Assembly: GCF_017355165.1 (NCBI RefSeq)
Contig: NZ_JADILK010000023.1
Coordinates: 1 to 64,000 of the forward strand
Direction: 5' to 3'
Origin: Bacillus sp. SD075
Lineage (GTDB): Bacteria; Bacillota; Bacilli; Bacillales; DSM-1321
Length of the DNA: 64,000 nt
The notes under the pieces are model-generated. The model ran no database searches. It had not been told where the DNA came from and saw nothing but the letters and a program-made list of their open reading frames with translations. This document shows, piece by piece, positions 1 to 8,708 of this stretch. The position numbers and the translations under genes are program-made. Within the stretch, counting starts at the first letter, position 1. Each line of letters begins with the position of its first letter.

Positions 1-20
1 TATATGCGGACTCTTTCTTT

Positions 21-854
21 TTACAATTTCCGATAAATTCGTTCCTTTGAATCAAAGTCCTCATAATCTTCCGAAAAGGATGATGTATGAAGTGTTTCCT
101 TGCTGCCAACCGCAAGGAAGCCGTCTTTACAAAGACTGTCATAAAACAACTGATTAACATAAGTCTGTAATTCACCGGTAAAGTAAATCATCACATTCCG
201 ACACATGATGATATGAAACTCATTGAACGAACCATCAGTGACTAAATTATGCTGGAAAAACACAATGTTTTTAAGGAGATTCGAATCAAGATAAGCATTT
301 TGATAATCGGTTGTATAATACTCCGAAAATTCCTGGTTACCTCCAGCTTGCAAATAGTTTTTCGTATAAGACTGCATTCTATTTAAAGGTAAAATCCCTT
401 TTTCCGCATGATGGAGCACTTCATCATTCATATCAGTGGCATAAATCCTCGCCTTATCATAAAGTCCTTCTTCCTTGAGGATGATCGCCATGGAAAAGGC
501 TTCTTCACCGGTCGAACAACCTGCATGCCAAATCCTGATTTCAGGAAGTTTTTTCAGGAGCGGTACAATATTTAAACGAAAGGCTTTGAAGAACTCCGGA
601 TCTCGAAACATCTCAGTGACATTTATTGAAAAATCTTTCAAAAGCTTCTCAACATACCCCTTTTCATATAAAACCATTTCTATCATTCCGCTAATCCTGC
701 GAATATGGTCCAGTCTCATTCTATTTTCAACTCTTCTTTTTATTGAAGAACGCATATATTTGCGAAAGTCAAAGCCAGATACGGAATAAATGGCCTCTAA
801 CAATAATTCGAGTTCTAAATCTTCTCTTTCTTCAATCGTTAAAGTATCCTTCAT
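21..854 (-). CDS. CheR-type protein-glutamate methyltransferase (RsbM-like)
   Basis: A 277-residue S-adenosylmethionine-dependent methyltransferase of the CheR family, predicted cytoplasmic. The helical CheR N-domain covers about residues 10-80 and ends in NVTEMFRDP. The SAM-binding loop GCSTGEEAFSMAI follows at about 112-124, then the acidic YATDMND segment and the late MCRNVMIYF motif typical of CheR. The ATG start is preceded by AAGGAAGG. It lies 27 bp downstream of a hybrid sensor kinase and is probably cotranscribed with it. The window shows no MCP, CheA or flagellar genes. In Bacillus cereus the equivalent pair is RsbK (kinase) and RsbM (CheR-type methyltransferase that modifies and restrains RsbK) in sigma-B control, so I infer an RsbM-like role rather than chemotaxis. 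Family call is secure; pathway call is inference. Confidence 0.85.
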   Translation of the reverse strand: MKDTLTIEEREDLELELLLEAIYSVSGFDFRKYMRSSIKRRVENRMRLDHIRRISGMIEMVLYEKGYVEKLLKDFSINVTEMFRDPEFFKAFRLNIVPLLKKLPEIRIWHAGCSTGEEAFSMAIILKEEGLYDKARIYATDMNDEVLHHAEKGILPLNRMQSYTKNYLQAGGNQEFSEYYTTDYQNAYLDSNLLKNIVFFQHNLVTDGSFNEFHIIMCRNVMIYFTGELQTYVNQLFYDSLCKDGFLAVGSKETLHTSSFSEDYEDFDSKERIYRKL

Positions 855-881
855 GCAAAACCTTCCTTAACCATACTATAA

Positions 882-3683
882 TCAATTAGTCAGCCATACT
901 CTTAGGACGGATAGTAGCTGATCCAATTTTAATGGTTTGCTGACATAATCGGAAGCGCCGGCCTTCAGGCATTTTTCCCTATCGCCTTTCATCGCTTTCG
1001 CAGTTAGCGCGATGATTGGAAGATCCTCGAACTTACTTTGCTCGCGAATTCTGGTCATCGTTTCGTAACCGTCCATGCCCGGCATCATGATATCCATCAA
1101 AATAACATCTATATCATTTCCTTTTTCAAGGAGTTCCAAACATTCGTAGCCGTTTTCAGCTGTAAGGATTTCCATCCCCTCATGCTTCAGCGCATTTTTC
1201 AGAGCAAATATATTACGGTGATCATCATCGACGACCAGTACTGTTTTATTGCAGAATGGTTTGGCCTTATCCCGATCTTCTTCATCCATTATAACTACAT
1301 CCGGTTCACCCTGACCGCCAAAAGGCGCAGCAGAATCATCGTGGTTAGCTGCTGCCACTTCCGGAGAAGCAGCTGTTGCTTCGCCGACATTTTTGAAGCC
1401 CTCTGGCATGCTTGGAATAAAGAAAGTAAAGGTACTGCCTTGTCCTTCTTCACTGTCTACAATGACCCAGCCTCCCAGAAGTTTGGCAAATTCCCGGCAA
1501 ATCGATAGCCCTAATCCTGTACCGCCGTATTTTCTCATTGTAGCTCCGTCACCTTGCTGGAACGCTTCAAAGATAAGTTTTTGCTTCTCTTTTGAAATTC
1601 CGATGCCCGTATCCGTCACCTTAATTTCAACCCAATTGCTAGCTCCTTTTGTCTGTATCCATTGTGCTACATTTTCTTCATCAGCTTTTTGGATTTGGAC
1701 AGACACAGAACCTTTTTCCGTGAATTTAAATGCATTGGATAATAGGTTTTTCAAAATTTGCTGGAAGCGCTGTTCATCCGTAAAGAAAATATCCGGAACG
1801 TTTTTACCCTTTTCTATTATAAAGTCAATGTTCTTTTTCTTCGCTACATGATCGAAGTTACGGTGCAATAACTCAGGAAGTTCACTCAAATTCATTTCGT
1901 CAAAGACAACTTCAAGCTTTCCGACTTCAACTTTTGATAAATCCAAAATGTCATTGATCAACGTTAATAAGTCTTGGCCTGATGAATTAATGACACGAGC
2001 GAATTCCTGTTGCTCTTCATTTAATTTACTATCATTCGGATCTGAAAGCATTTCTGATAAAATCAGAATACTATTGAGCGGTGTCCGCAATTCATGGGAC
2101 ATATTTGCCATGAACTCGGATTTATATTTTGAACTTAACTTTAATTCTTCCGCTTGTTTTTCAAGATTTAGTTTAGCGACTTGAAGTTCTTTCGATTTTT
2201 CTTCAGTTTCACGATTTCGCTCTTCTAATTGTTCATTGATCATTCGCAACTCTTCAGCCTGTGTTTGCAGTTCCTCTGATTGGGCTTGCATTTCCTCTGA
2301 CTGTGATTGCAATTCTTCCGATTGAGCCTGCAACTCTTCGGTCTGTGCCTGTGATTCTTTCAATAAACGCTCTATTTCCATCCGGCCCTCTACACTATTT
2401 ATCGTGATGCCCAGAGTATCAAGAACTTGGTTCAAGAAATGTTTTTGCAGCTTCGTAAAGGCCTCCAAACTCGCCAGTTCAATCATTGCGATCACTTCAT
2501 CCTCATAAACGACTGGTGCAATGACAATGCTTTTCGGGTTGACTCCCCCCAATCCTGTCGTAACCAATTGAAAATCCTCAGGGATATCGTCAATGACTTT
2601 AGATTTCTTTTCAAGGGCGCATTGACCGATCAAACCTTCGCCAAGACGAAATTCACGTCTGCCCGAATCTTTGCCATCTCCTGCAAAGCTGGCAAGCTTC
2701 ACAAAACGCATATCCACACCCTCACCCCGTTTAACGTAAAAAGCTCCAATTGAAGCTCCCATCATCGGTGCAAGTCTTGTAATGAACCGGTCGGCCAGAA
2801 CTTCCACATCAACTATCCGCTGATACATGGTAGCTATATCCGCAACACGTGTCTGGATCCAGTTCTGTTCACTGATCTTTTCTGTGAAATCTTTCTCTTT
2901 TTGGTTATAAGCTTCAAGCGATTCCGCCATATCATTGAACGATCTCGCTATATCACCAATTTCATCAGTAGTCCGAACCGGAATCCTTGGTATGACCGAT
3001 AAATTTTTAAAATCGATATTTTTGATGACCTTCGTAATCGATTGCAGATCTTTCGATGTACTGCGAATCATCCAAACAACCGTTACGGAAATAACCAAAA
3101 TGCTGAGAATAACAGCGAAAATTACAAAACTGATCATATCTTCATAGGCTTGTTTCGAATTACTTAATGTATCTTTCATGACACCTTCTTGAAAATCCTT
3201 AAAGTCATCCATCGTACTGATGACTTTCGTGCGTTTTTCCCTCTGGTCGTCCATCAGGCTTGCTAGATTATCCGAAGAGTTTCCCGATTTTACCCTTTGG
3301 ATGATCTCAGCCTCTGTTATGGAATATGATGCATATTGGGTCTCGAACTCTTTCAATAATTGCTTTGCTTTCGCCTTATTTAACGAACCTGATAACTTAG
3401 CAATTTTTGATTCAATCAAACTATGATTCTCATTGATGATTTCGAGGCTCTCTTCTCTTTCTTCTTTGTTTGAGTCATTAGCTGCAAACAGGATCTCACG
3501 GTCTGACCTAGAAAACAGCTGACGGATTTCCATCGAAGCTTGAACTTTTTCATAGCGATTTTCAACTATTTCAGTCATGCTGCTCTTTAAACTGCTAAGC
3601 GTAAACATCATGAAAGAAAGTAAAATAGCCAAGAAAAGCAAGATCAAACCAAATCCCAACATTTGCTTCTTCTTAAAACCCAT
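882..3683 (-). CDS. Membrane hybrid sensor histidine kinase/response regulator (RsbK-like)
   Basis: A hybrid kinase of 933 residues from the ATG at 3683, which has AAGGTGG 8 nt upstream; an in-frame TTG six codons earlier lacks a good site. Domains in order: membrane helix at about 9-29, an extracytoplasmic helical sensor (CHASE3/4HB-like) to about 180, a second helix near 185-206, HAMP at about 208-262, GAF at about 285-430, and a coiled coil rich in EELQ/QSEE repeats at 440-520. The HisKA phospho-acceptor H530 lies in MSHELRTPLN. HATPase motifs are NLLSNAFKF, DTGIGI and GGTGLGLS. A C-terminal receiver has DDD, phospho-acceptor D864 (LMDIMMPG) and a conserved K in SKPLK. The neighbouring CheR gene and this architecture match Bacillus cereus RsbK, which activates sigma-B through a PP2C phosphatase. 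The Gln/Glu-rich coiled coil is a plausible methylation target (inference). Confidence 0.88.
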   Translation of the reverse strand: MGFKKKQMLGFGLILLFLAILLSFMMFTLSSLKSSMTEIVENRYEKVQASMEIRQLFSRSDREILFAANDSNKEEREESLEIINENHSLIESKIAKLSGSLNKAKAKQLLKEFETQYASYSITEAEIIQRVKSGNSSDNLASLMDDQREKRTKVISTMDDFKDFQEGVMKDTLSNSKQAYEDMISFVIFAVILSILVISVTVVWMIRSTSKDLQSITKVIKNIDFKNLSVIPRIPVRTTDEIGDIARSFNDMAESLEAYNQKEKDFTEKISEQNWIQTRVADIATMYQRIVDVEVLADRFITRLAPMMGASIGAFYVKRGEGVDMRFVKLASFAGDGKDSGRREFRLGEGLIGQCALEKKSKVIDDIPEDFQLVTTGLGGVNPKSIVIAPVVYEDEVIAMIELASLEAFTKLQKHFLNQVLDTLGITINSVEGRMEIERLLKESQAQTEELQAQSEELQSQSEEMQAQSEELQTQAEELRMINEQLEERNRETEEKSKELQVAKLNLEKQAEELKLSSKYKSEFMANMSHELRTPLNSILILSEMLSDPNDSKLNEEQQEFARVINSSGQDLLTLINDILDLSKVEVGKLEVVFDEMNLSELPELLHRNFDHVAKKKNIDFIIEKGKNVPDIFFTDEQRFQQILKNLLSNAFKFTEKGSVSVQIQKADEENVAQWIQTKGASNWVEIKVTDTGIGISKEKQKLIFEAFQQGDGATMRKYGGTGLGLSICREFAKLLGGWVIVDSEEGQGSTFTFFIPSMPEGFKNVGEATAASPEVAAANHDDSAAPFGGQGEPDVVIMDEEDRDKAKPFCNKTVLVVDDDHRNIFALKNALKHEGMEILTAENGYECLELLEKGNDIDVILMDIMMPGMDGYETMTRIREQSKFEDLPIIALTAKAMKGDREKCLKAGASDYVSKPLKLDQLLSVLRVWLTN

Positions 3684-3941
3684 TTTCCCGCCCACCTTCA
3701 ATACTTATTTATACTTGCCTGAAATAAACGGAATTGCAAAATATGACTTAATAGAGAATTCCCTTTATATTCCTTGAAATTTAAAATGATATATAGATTC
3801 GTTGCTTAATGTCAATTTTAACATTTTCCAAACTAAAATAGTTACCTACAGTGTTATTTAAAATGAATTCCTTTTCCAATTAAGCAATAGTCTGCCTAAA
3901 CCATTGTTATAAACAACCATTTGAATTGTTTGCACTTGAGA

Positions 3942-3976
3942 ACATTAATAAAAGCCGAAAGTTTTCACCTTCGGCT
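3942..3976 (-). terminator. Rho-independent terminator of the CNNM gene
   Basis: Reading the minus strand, AGCCGAA and TTCGGCT pair around a short loop and are followed by TTTTATT. It lies directly downstream of the CNNM/CBS gene. The rest of the roughly 300-bp interval between the two genes is AT-rich and I see no gene or clear operator in it. Confidence 0.75.
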
Positions 3977-3990
3977 CTTATAGTGATCCT

Positions 3991-5307
3991 TTATTTAACC
4001 TTCTTCACTTCAACATATAAAACATGGTGGCCGTCCATTTCCTTTACAGTAAATTCATATCCGGCGTATTCAATCTTATCCCCGACAGCAATCTCAAATC
4101 TGCCTGTCAGGAACCAGCCTCCCAATGTATCGATATCTTCTTCCGGCAAATCGATCGCAAGGGTATCATTGACATCCTCAACCAATGTTTTAGCGTCGAA
4201 TACATAATGACCTTCATCAATTTTTTGAATGAGCGGACGTTCATCCTGGTCGAATTCATCACGGATTTCCCCAACGATTTCTTCAAGAATGTCTTCGACC
4301 GTAACAAGACCGGCAGTTCCGCCATATTCATCAGTCAAAACAGCCATATGAATCCGTTCTTTCTGCATTTTCAGCAGCAGATCATGAATGGCGATCGTTT
4401 CAAGAACACGGATGATGGGTGTTACAAAAGAATCCACCGTCAAAGCTGTTACATTATCTTCTGTAATCGTCGCTGTATAAAGTCGCTTGATATTGACCAT
4501 TCCCACGACATTATCTTTATCGCCGTCTATGACCGGATACCTTGTATATTGCTCTTGTTGAATCAGTTCAACAACTTCCAATAATGGCATGCCCTTTTCG
4601 ATAACGGTCATTTCCGTACGTGGAACCATGATTTCATTGGCAATACGCTCATCAAATTCAAATATTTGATTTACATATTTGTATTCCGATTGGTTAATCT
4701 CACCGCTTTTATAGCTTTCCGATAAAATGATGCGCAGCTCTTCTTCAGAATGGGCCATTTCGGACTCAGATGCAGGCTTTAATCCGAATATACCCGTCAG
4801 GAGACGCGCAGAACCATTAAGTAACCAGATGAAGGGGTACAAAATGCGGTAAAAGAGAATTAACGGCTTTGCAAAAAGTAAGGTTACCTCTTCTGCCTTT
4901 TGAATAGCAACCGTTTTCGGTGCCAGCTCGCCGACTACAACATGAAGGAATGTTACAGAACCAAACGCGATCAGGAACGAGATGATGTGACTTACGGATT
5001 CCTCTAATCCCCATTTAGTGAATACTGGTTTTAAGATCGCCTCGACCGTCGGTTCACCCAACACCCCTAAACCTAAGGCGGTTACTGTAATCCCCAATTG
5101 ACAGGCAGATAAGTACTCATCGATATGTGATGTCACTTTCTTGGCCGCGAGGGCATTTCTATGCCCTTCTTCAATCAATTGATTGATTCGGGAACTTCTG
5201 ACTTTCACGATTGCAAATTCCGATGCAACGAAAAATGCTGTTAATGCTATTAATACAGCTACTGCTAATAATTTTATAAAAATCTCCAATATGTGCGGGT
5301 TTTCCAT
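3991..5307 (-). CDS. CNNM/CBS/CorC-domain membrane protein, probable Mg2+ exporter (YhdP/MpfA-like)
   Basis: A membrane protein of the HlyC/CorC (CNNM) family, 438 residues from the ATG at 5307. An N-terminal DUF21/CNNM domain with four hydrophobic segments covers about residues 1-190. A CBS pair begins at about 205, with the MVPRTEM motif that opens the first CBS in this family, and includes [11 protein letters not shown] in the second. A CorC_HlyC domain forms the last 80 residues. The ATG at 5307 has AAGGA 10 nt upstream; an upstream GTG at 5355 overlaps its own AGGAGG and is less likely. Bacillus subtilis YhdP (MpfA), of this family, exports Mg2+ and is also next to a MerR gene (yhdQ), as here. 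Family certain; exported ion inferred. Confidence 0.85.
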   Translation of the reverse strand: MENPHILEIFIKLLAVAVLIALTAFFVASEFAIVKVRSSRINQLIEEGHRNALAAKKVTSHIDEYLSACQLGITVTALGLGVLGEPTVEAILKPVFTKWGLEESVSHIISFLIAFGSVTFLHVVVGELAPKTVAIQKAEEVTLLFAKPLILFYRILYPFIWLLNGSARLLTGIFGLKPASESEMAHSEEELRIILSESYKSGEINQSEYKYVNQIFEFDERIANEIMVPRTEMTVIEKGMPLLEVVELIQQEQYTRYPVIDGDKDNVVGMVNIKRLYTATITEDNVTALTVDSFVTPIIRVLETIAIHDLLLKMQKERIHMAVLTDEYGGTAGLVTVEDILEEIVGEIRDEFDQDERPLIQKIDEGHYVFDAKTLVEDVNDTLAIDLPEEDIDTLGGWFLTGRFEIAVGDKIEYAGYEFTVKEMDGHHVLYVEVKKVK

Positions 5308-5439
5308 ATAGTGCCTATCCTTCGGATTAGACATGTACGGCTTAGTCCCAAGCACCTCCTGTATAAATGGTTATTTTCGTTTCAAAAAGCGATTTTCGCT
5401 CTGTAACATGAACCACAACCATTTAGCCTATACCGTTAA

Positions 5440-5457
5440 TATGCACCTTTGTGCATA
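5440..5457. promoter_or_regulatory. 18-bp dyad, possible MerR operator
   Basis: TATGCAC-CTTT-GTGCATA is a perfect 7-bp inverted repeat between the MerR gene and the CNNM gene. It has no T-run on the minus strand, so it is not an obvious terminator. Its position ahead of the CNNM gene suggests a binding site for the MerR protein encoded just upstream; no clean -35/-10 pair with long MerR spacing could be assigned. Confidence 0.4.
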
Positions 5458-5479
5458 AAACTATAGAGATAAATTTTAA

Positions 5480-5929
5480 TCATACCAGCAACACTAGTAA
5501 TGATTGGATCAAGGCCATGCTTTCACGGGATATCTGTTTTTTTAGAAGCAGTTCACTTTTTCCGTCCTTTTCAATCAAGCTGATGAATTCCTGAAGTTCA
5601 TCGTTCAGGCCATCCATTTTATTCTTGAGCTGAAGACCTTTTTCCTCAATTGCTGATGATGCGGCTTCCTTGTCCTTTTTAAGTTTTTCTTTAATATCTT
5701 CCAATGAAAGGTTTTCTCTTTTGTATCCCTCGATACGGCGAAGCCTTTCAAGTTCACCAAATGAATAATAGCGGTAATTAGAGGCGGAACGTTCTGCTTT
5801 TAGCAAGCCTAGGTTCGTATAATAATCTACGGTTCGTTTCGTAACGTTAGCCATTTCCGCCAACTCGCCAATTTTTAAAGTCTCGTTCCCAACATAACCC
5901 CTCCTAACCGTCACGTGATGGTTTGACAA
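5480..5929 (-). CDS. MerR family transcriptional regulator
   Basis: A 149-residue MerR-type activator. The winged HTH covers about residues 17-85 (LKIGELAEMANVTKRTVDYY, then LGLLKAE, YRYYS), followed by a charged dimerisation helix (about 95-140) with no metal-binding cysteines in the C-terminal loop. It is therefore not an obvious CueR/ZntR copper or zinc sensor. The start is uncertain: the frame opens with TTG at 5929, a GTG lies five codons later, and the strong AGGAGG sits inside the frame without an in-frame start after it. It is followed by a CNNM transporter on the same strand, an arrangement known from Bacillus subtilis yhdQ-yhdP, and may regulate it. Confidence 0.8.
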   Translation of the reverse strand: MSNHHVTVRRGYVGNETLKIGELAEMANVTKRTVDYYTNLGLLKAERSASNYRYYSFGELERLRRIEGYKRENLSLEDIKEKLKKDKEAASSAIEEKGLQLKNKMDGLNDELQEFISLIEKDGKSELLLKKQISRESMALIQSLLVLLV

Positions 5930-6033
5930 AATGGAAGTATGTCTTTTCCTCCATGACGTTTTATTCTATTCCATAATCGTACATTATTTTAATTGAAATG
6001 AAAAATATTTATTATCCTCTTTACCCTTCATTG

Positions 6034-6067
6034 AAAAAACAAAAACCGATTAATTGAATAATCGGCT
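6034..6067 (-). terminator. Terminator of the 39-residue zinc-ribbon gene
   Basis: On the minus strand GCCGATTA pairs with TAATCGG and is followed by TTTTTGTTTTTT, about 27 nt after the stop codon of the small gene at 6094-6213. Confidence 0.8.
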
Positions 6068-6093
6068 TAATATATGATCTAATCAACAGGATT

Positions 6094-6213
6094 TTATTTT
6101 TTTGTTTTAACCGAGAATTGACTGCTCAATATCTTAGGACCGCATTGGCATAGGGAAGAATGCTTTAACTTTTTTATTGGTGTTCCGCATGTTTCACAAA
6201 CTTTTGCTACCAT
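6094..6213 (-). CDS. Small zinc-ribbon-like protein, 39 residues
   Basis: ATG at 6213 has GAGGAGG about 7 nt upstream and the frame closes with TAA, followed by a good terminator, so this looks like a monocistronic gene. The protein is basic, with C6-x2-C9 (VCETCG) and C22-x-C24 (LCQCGP), a likely four-cysteine metal site. It has no membrane segment. I do not recognise a named family; it resembles in layout, but not closely in sequence, the YhfH-type mini-proteins near 60 kb. Function unknown. Confidence 0.65.
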   Translation of the reverse strand: MVAKVCETCGTPIKKLKHSSLCQCGPKILSSQFSVKTKK

Positions 6214-6399
6214 TTATACTGTCCTCCTCATTTTATTGTTATATATATATTCTACTACTTCTATAATAATAGTCAATACTAAATTAAAATTATTATAAAT
6301 AAGGAGTTTTTTATTTTGTTTTATTAGCTTTTCACATCATAAGTGATTAAAATAAAGATAATATATAAAACAAAACTTATCAGGAAGGTTGGTATTAGT

Positions 6400-6825
6400 A
6401 TGACGAGTGAGATTCGCTCCATCCCCCGTCCCTTAGTACGAACGAATCAATGGTTCATTTTTTTAAGCGTAGCCACTGCCTTACTAACGGGACAAAATTG
6501 GATATTGGCTATTCCTTTAACAGCAGGACTTTTAGGTCTTCTCTTTAATTTCAATCCAGTGATGCGTCTCGCTAAGCTCTTTCTCAAAAAGAAAAACTCC
6601 GATTATATTCCTGAAGATCATTCACAGCAACAATTCAACCAGGCCATTGCAGTCGTTTGCTTAGGAATTGGATTCACCTCTTTTTTGCTGGGTTGGAATG
6701 TTACCGGTTATGTATTCACCTTGATGGTCGGAATGGCTTCTCTCATAGCCATTCTTGGATTTTGCATCGGCTGCTTTATCCTTTATCAATGGAAGCAATA
6801 TTCCTATCGCCGATCTATTCGCTAA
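6400..6825 (+). CDS. DUF4395 family membrane protein
   Basis: A 141-residue protein with hydrophobic segments at about residues 16-50, 78-97 and 100-127, predicted to lie in the cytoplasmic membrane. The N-terminal RPLVRTNQW and the NFNPVMRLAKLF segment are typical of DUF4395 proteins. The ATG at 6400 has AGGAAGG 11 nt upstream; the frame extends 19 codons further but without a binding site. It ends in a terminator shared with the convergent iron permease gene. No biochemical role is known for the family. Confidence 0.75.
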   Translation: MTSEIRSIPRPLVRTNQWFIFLSVATALLTGQNWILAIPLTAGLLGLLFNFNPVMRLAKLFLKKKNSDYIPEDHSQQQFNQAIAVVCLGIGFTSFLLGWNVTGYVFTLMVGMASLIAILGFCIGCFILYQWKQYSYRRSIR

Positions 6826-6836
6826 AACTGCACATA

Positions 6837-6864
6837 AAAGGGACTGACATGCATCAGTCCCTTT
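6837..6864. terminator. Bidirectional terminator
   Basis: AAAGGGACTGA-CATGCA-TCAGTCCCTTT with A and T runs on both sides, placed between convergent genes. Confidence 0.85.
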
Positions 6865-6867
6865 TTA

Positions 6868-8622
6868 TTATTCGGTTGCACGTAAGGAATTACTCTTTTT
6901 GACCCAAACAGTGGCCAATGCAATCAGCAAAATTAATACAGCTTGCGGAACCAGCGTTTCCATTGTTGGATAAAGACCTATCGTTTCTACAAACGGGAAG
7001 GAGCTGATCGTATTTGTCTGTATCACTTGCGAAACCTGAAGTGAATGGATGGATACCCCAAGAATCTTGAATGCCAAGGCATATATGAGAATCGTTGCCA
7101 CTTTAAAGAATAGGGTCATCGGTAATTTCACACTGTACCGCAGCATGACGAAACCGAATACCACTAATATGAGGAATGCAAGGAAAATCCCGCTCAGCAG
7201 CTGCTTTATTTCCATATAAGGAGCCATTCCAGCATAAAAGATAATGGTCTCGGCACCTTCACGGAATATGGATAGAAAACTGATTAAAGCGAAAGAAATG
7301 ATGCTTCCCGTTGCAATGGCATGGTTCATTTGCTTGTCGATATACCGGTTCCATGCATGGACATTCGATTTACTATGAAGCCAAAGGCCAATTGTCAACA
7401 TCATCAATACAGCTATTATCCCAGTAATTCCCTCAATATATTCCCGGCTTGACGCAGCCGTGATTTCAGAGAAAACGATATTGATTATGACCGCCAATAT
7501 GGAACTGGCAACTAAACCCGCACAAACCCCTGTCCAAATCCATCTTTGTTTGTCCGCTTGCCCGATTTTCTTTAAGAAAGACAATAAGGTAGCTACAATC
7601 AAGAGTGCTTCCAACCCTTCGCGTAAAAGGATCAAAGCAGCATCCCACGTTGTATAACCCGTATCTTCAATTAAGGGGAGTAACCTTGTGTTTAAATCGG
7701 ATACGATCCCCTTCGCCTCTTCCGCCTTTACCTTTTTCGATTGCAATAGGCTGATAGCGGTAGGGACTTTCGTTTCCATATCGCTGTAAAGCTGGCTGTC
7801 CCTTGTGGAGACCTCACCTTCGACATTAGGCCAAATTGTTAAAATTTCATTTAGCTGATCAACAGCAGAATCGATGTCATCCTTTTCAATATCCGTTGCA
7901 CTGCCTTGTAAGAGTTGCGTTACGTCCGCAAGTGAATGGGTATTCTTCTGACTTCCTCCTTCCACTTTACCAACCAGGAAATCCTCGATTAGACCCTTCA
8001 ATTCAGTTAGATTTTTTATTGCTTTTTCGGAATCAGGGGGATCTTGGGTAATCGCTATCCGTGTAAATGCCATTTTCGTTTCAAATTCACCATAGGCAGC
8101 AACACTTTTCTCTCTGACAATGACCTCAGCGTCGGTCCATTGATTCAGGAGGTCGGTATATAGAGCTTTGGATTGTTCAAAGTCACCTTCGGTTATGGAA
8201 GCGTCCAACTCACCTATTAAAGGAAGTATTGCTTCTAACCGTTCTTTATATTCCGTCTTATCAACAGGATTTTCCTTGGTATCATAAATAACAAGAGTAC
8301 TTGATAATGCCGATAATCGCTTTTTGATTTCATCTGTGGAGGATTGGTCCCTCACCGCACTTTTTACCGAGGAAAGCCTCTCATCGACTTTCCTCGCACT
8401 CTCGCCGTCCGTTTTTATCGCTTTCCAATCTTTCTCGAATTGATCGATATTTTTCGATACTTCCTCAAGGTCTCCGGATTTTACCTTCATTAGACTATCG
8501 CCAATATAAACAAAAAGCTGATCATGGTTTTCACCCGCCGAAACCACCCTAATATCAGTCGAAAGAAATAAAAGGCTCAGTATTAAAACCAATATCCCAG
8601 TCTTCCATCTAGAAACGGTCAT
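6868..8622 (-). CDS. FTR1/EfeU family high-affinity iron permease
   Basis: A 584-residue membrane permease for iron. A signal-like segment (about 8-29) is followed by about 290 extracytoplasmic, mostly helical residues with loosely repeated DxxxxxxxLxxxW units. From about 325 to 575 come seven hydrophobic segments. The two REXXE iron-binding motifs are REGLE (334-338) and REGAE (454-458). In the EfeUOB system the permease works with the lipoprotein EfeO and the peroxidase EfeB, both encoded just upstream on the same strand. The extracytoplasmic domain is longer than in plain FTR1 proteins. An 86-bp gap with a hairpin separates it from efeB, so its expression may be lower or partly separate. 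Confidence 0.9.
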   Translation of the reverse strand: MTVSRWKTGILVLILSLLFLSTDIRVVSAGENHDQLFVYIGDSLMKVKSGDLEEVSKNIDQFEKDWKAIKTDGESARKVDERLSSVKSAVRDQSSTDEIKKRLSALSSTLVIYDTKENPVDKTEYKERLEAILPLIGELDASITEGDFEQSKALYTDLLNQWTDAEVIVREKSVAAYGEFETKMAFTRIAITQDPPDSEKAIKNLTELKGLIEDFLVGKVEGGSQKNTHSLADVTQLLQGSATDIEKDDIDSAVDQLNEILTIWPNVEGEVSTRDSQLYSDMETKVPTAISLLQSKKVKAEEAKGIVSDLNTRLLPLIEDTGYTTWDAALILLREGLEALLIVATLLSFLKKIGQADKQRWIWTGVCAGLVASSILAVIINIVFSEITAASSREYIEGITGIIAVLMMLTIGLWLHSKSNVHAWNRYIDKQMNHAIATGSIISFALISFLSIFREGAETIIFYAGMAPYMEIKQLLSGIFLAFLILVVFGFVMLRYSVKLPMTLFFKVATILIYALAFKILGVSIHSLQVSQVIQTNTISSFPFVETIGLYPTMETLVPQAVLILLIALATVWVKKSNSLRATE

Positions 8623-8648
8623 ACTGTTCCCTCCTTATTCATGAACTA

Positions 8649-8684
8649 AAATCGCCAACCGGATAATATCCATGCTGGCGATTT
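8649..8684 (-). terminator. Intergenic hairpin between efeB and the FTR1 permease
   Basis: AAATCGCCA and TGGCGATTT form a perfect 9-bp stem with an 18-nt loop. There is no long T-run, so it may be a partial terminator or an RNA processing/stability element that sets the ratio of permease to EfeOB. Confidence 0.5.
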
Positions 8685-8708
8685 ACACGTCCTCATTTGA
8701 AATTACAT

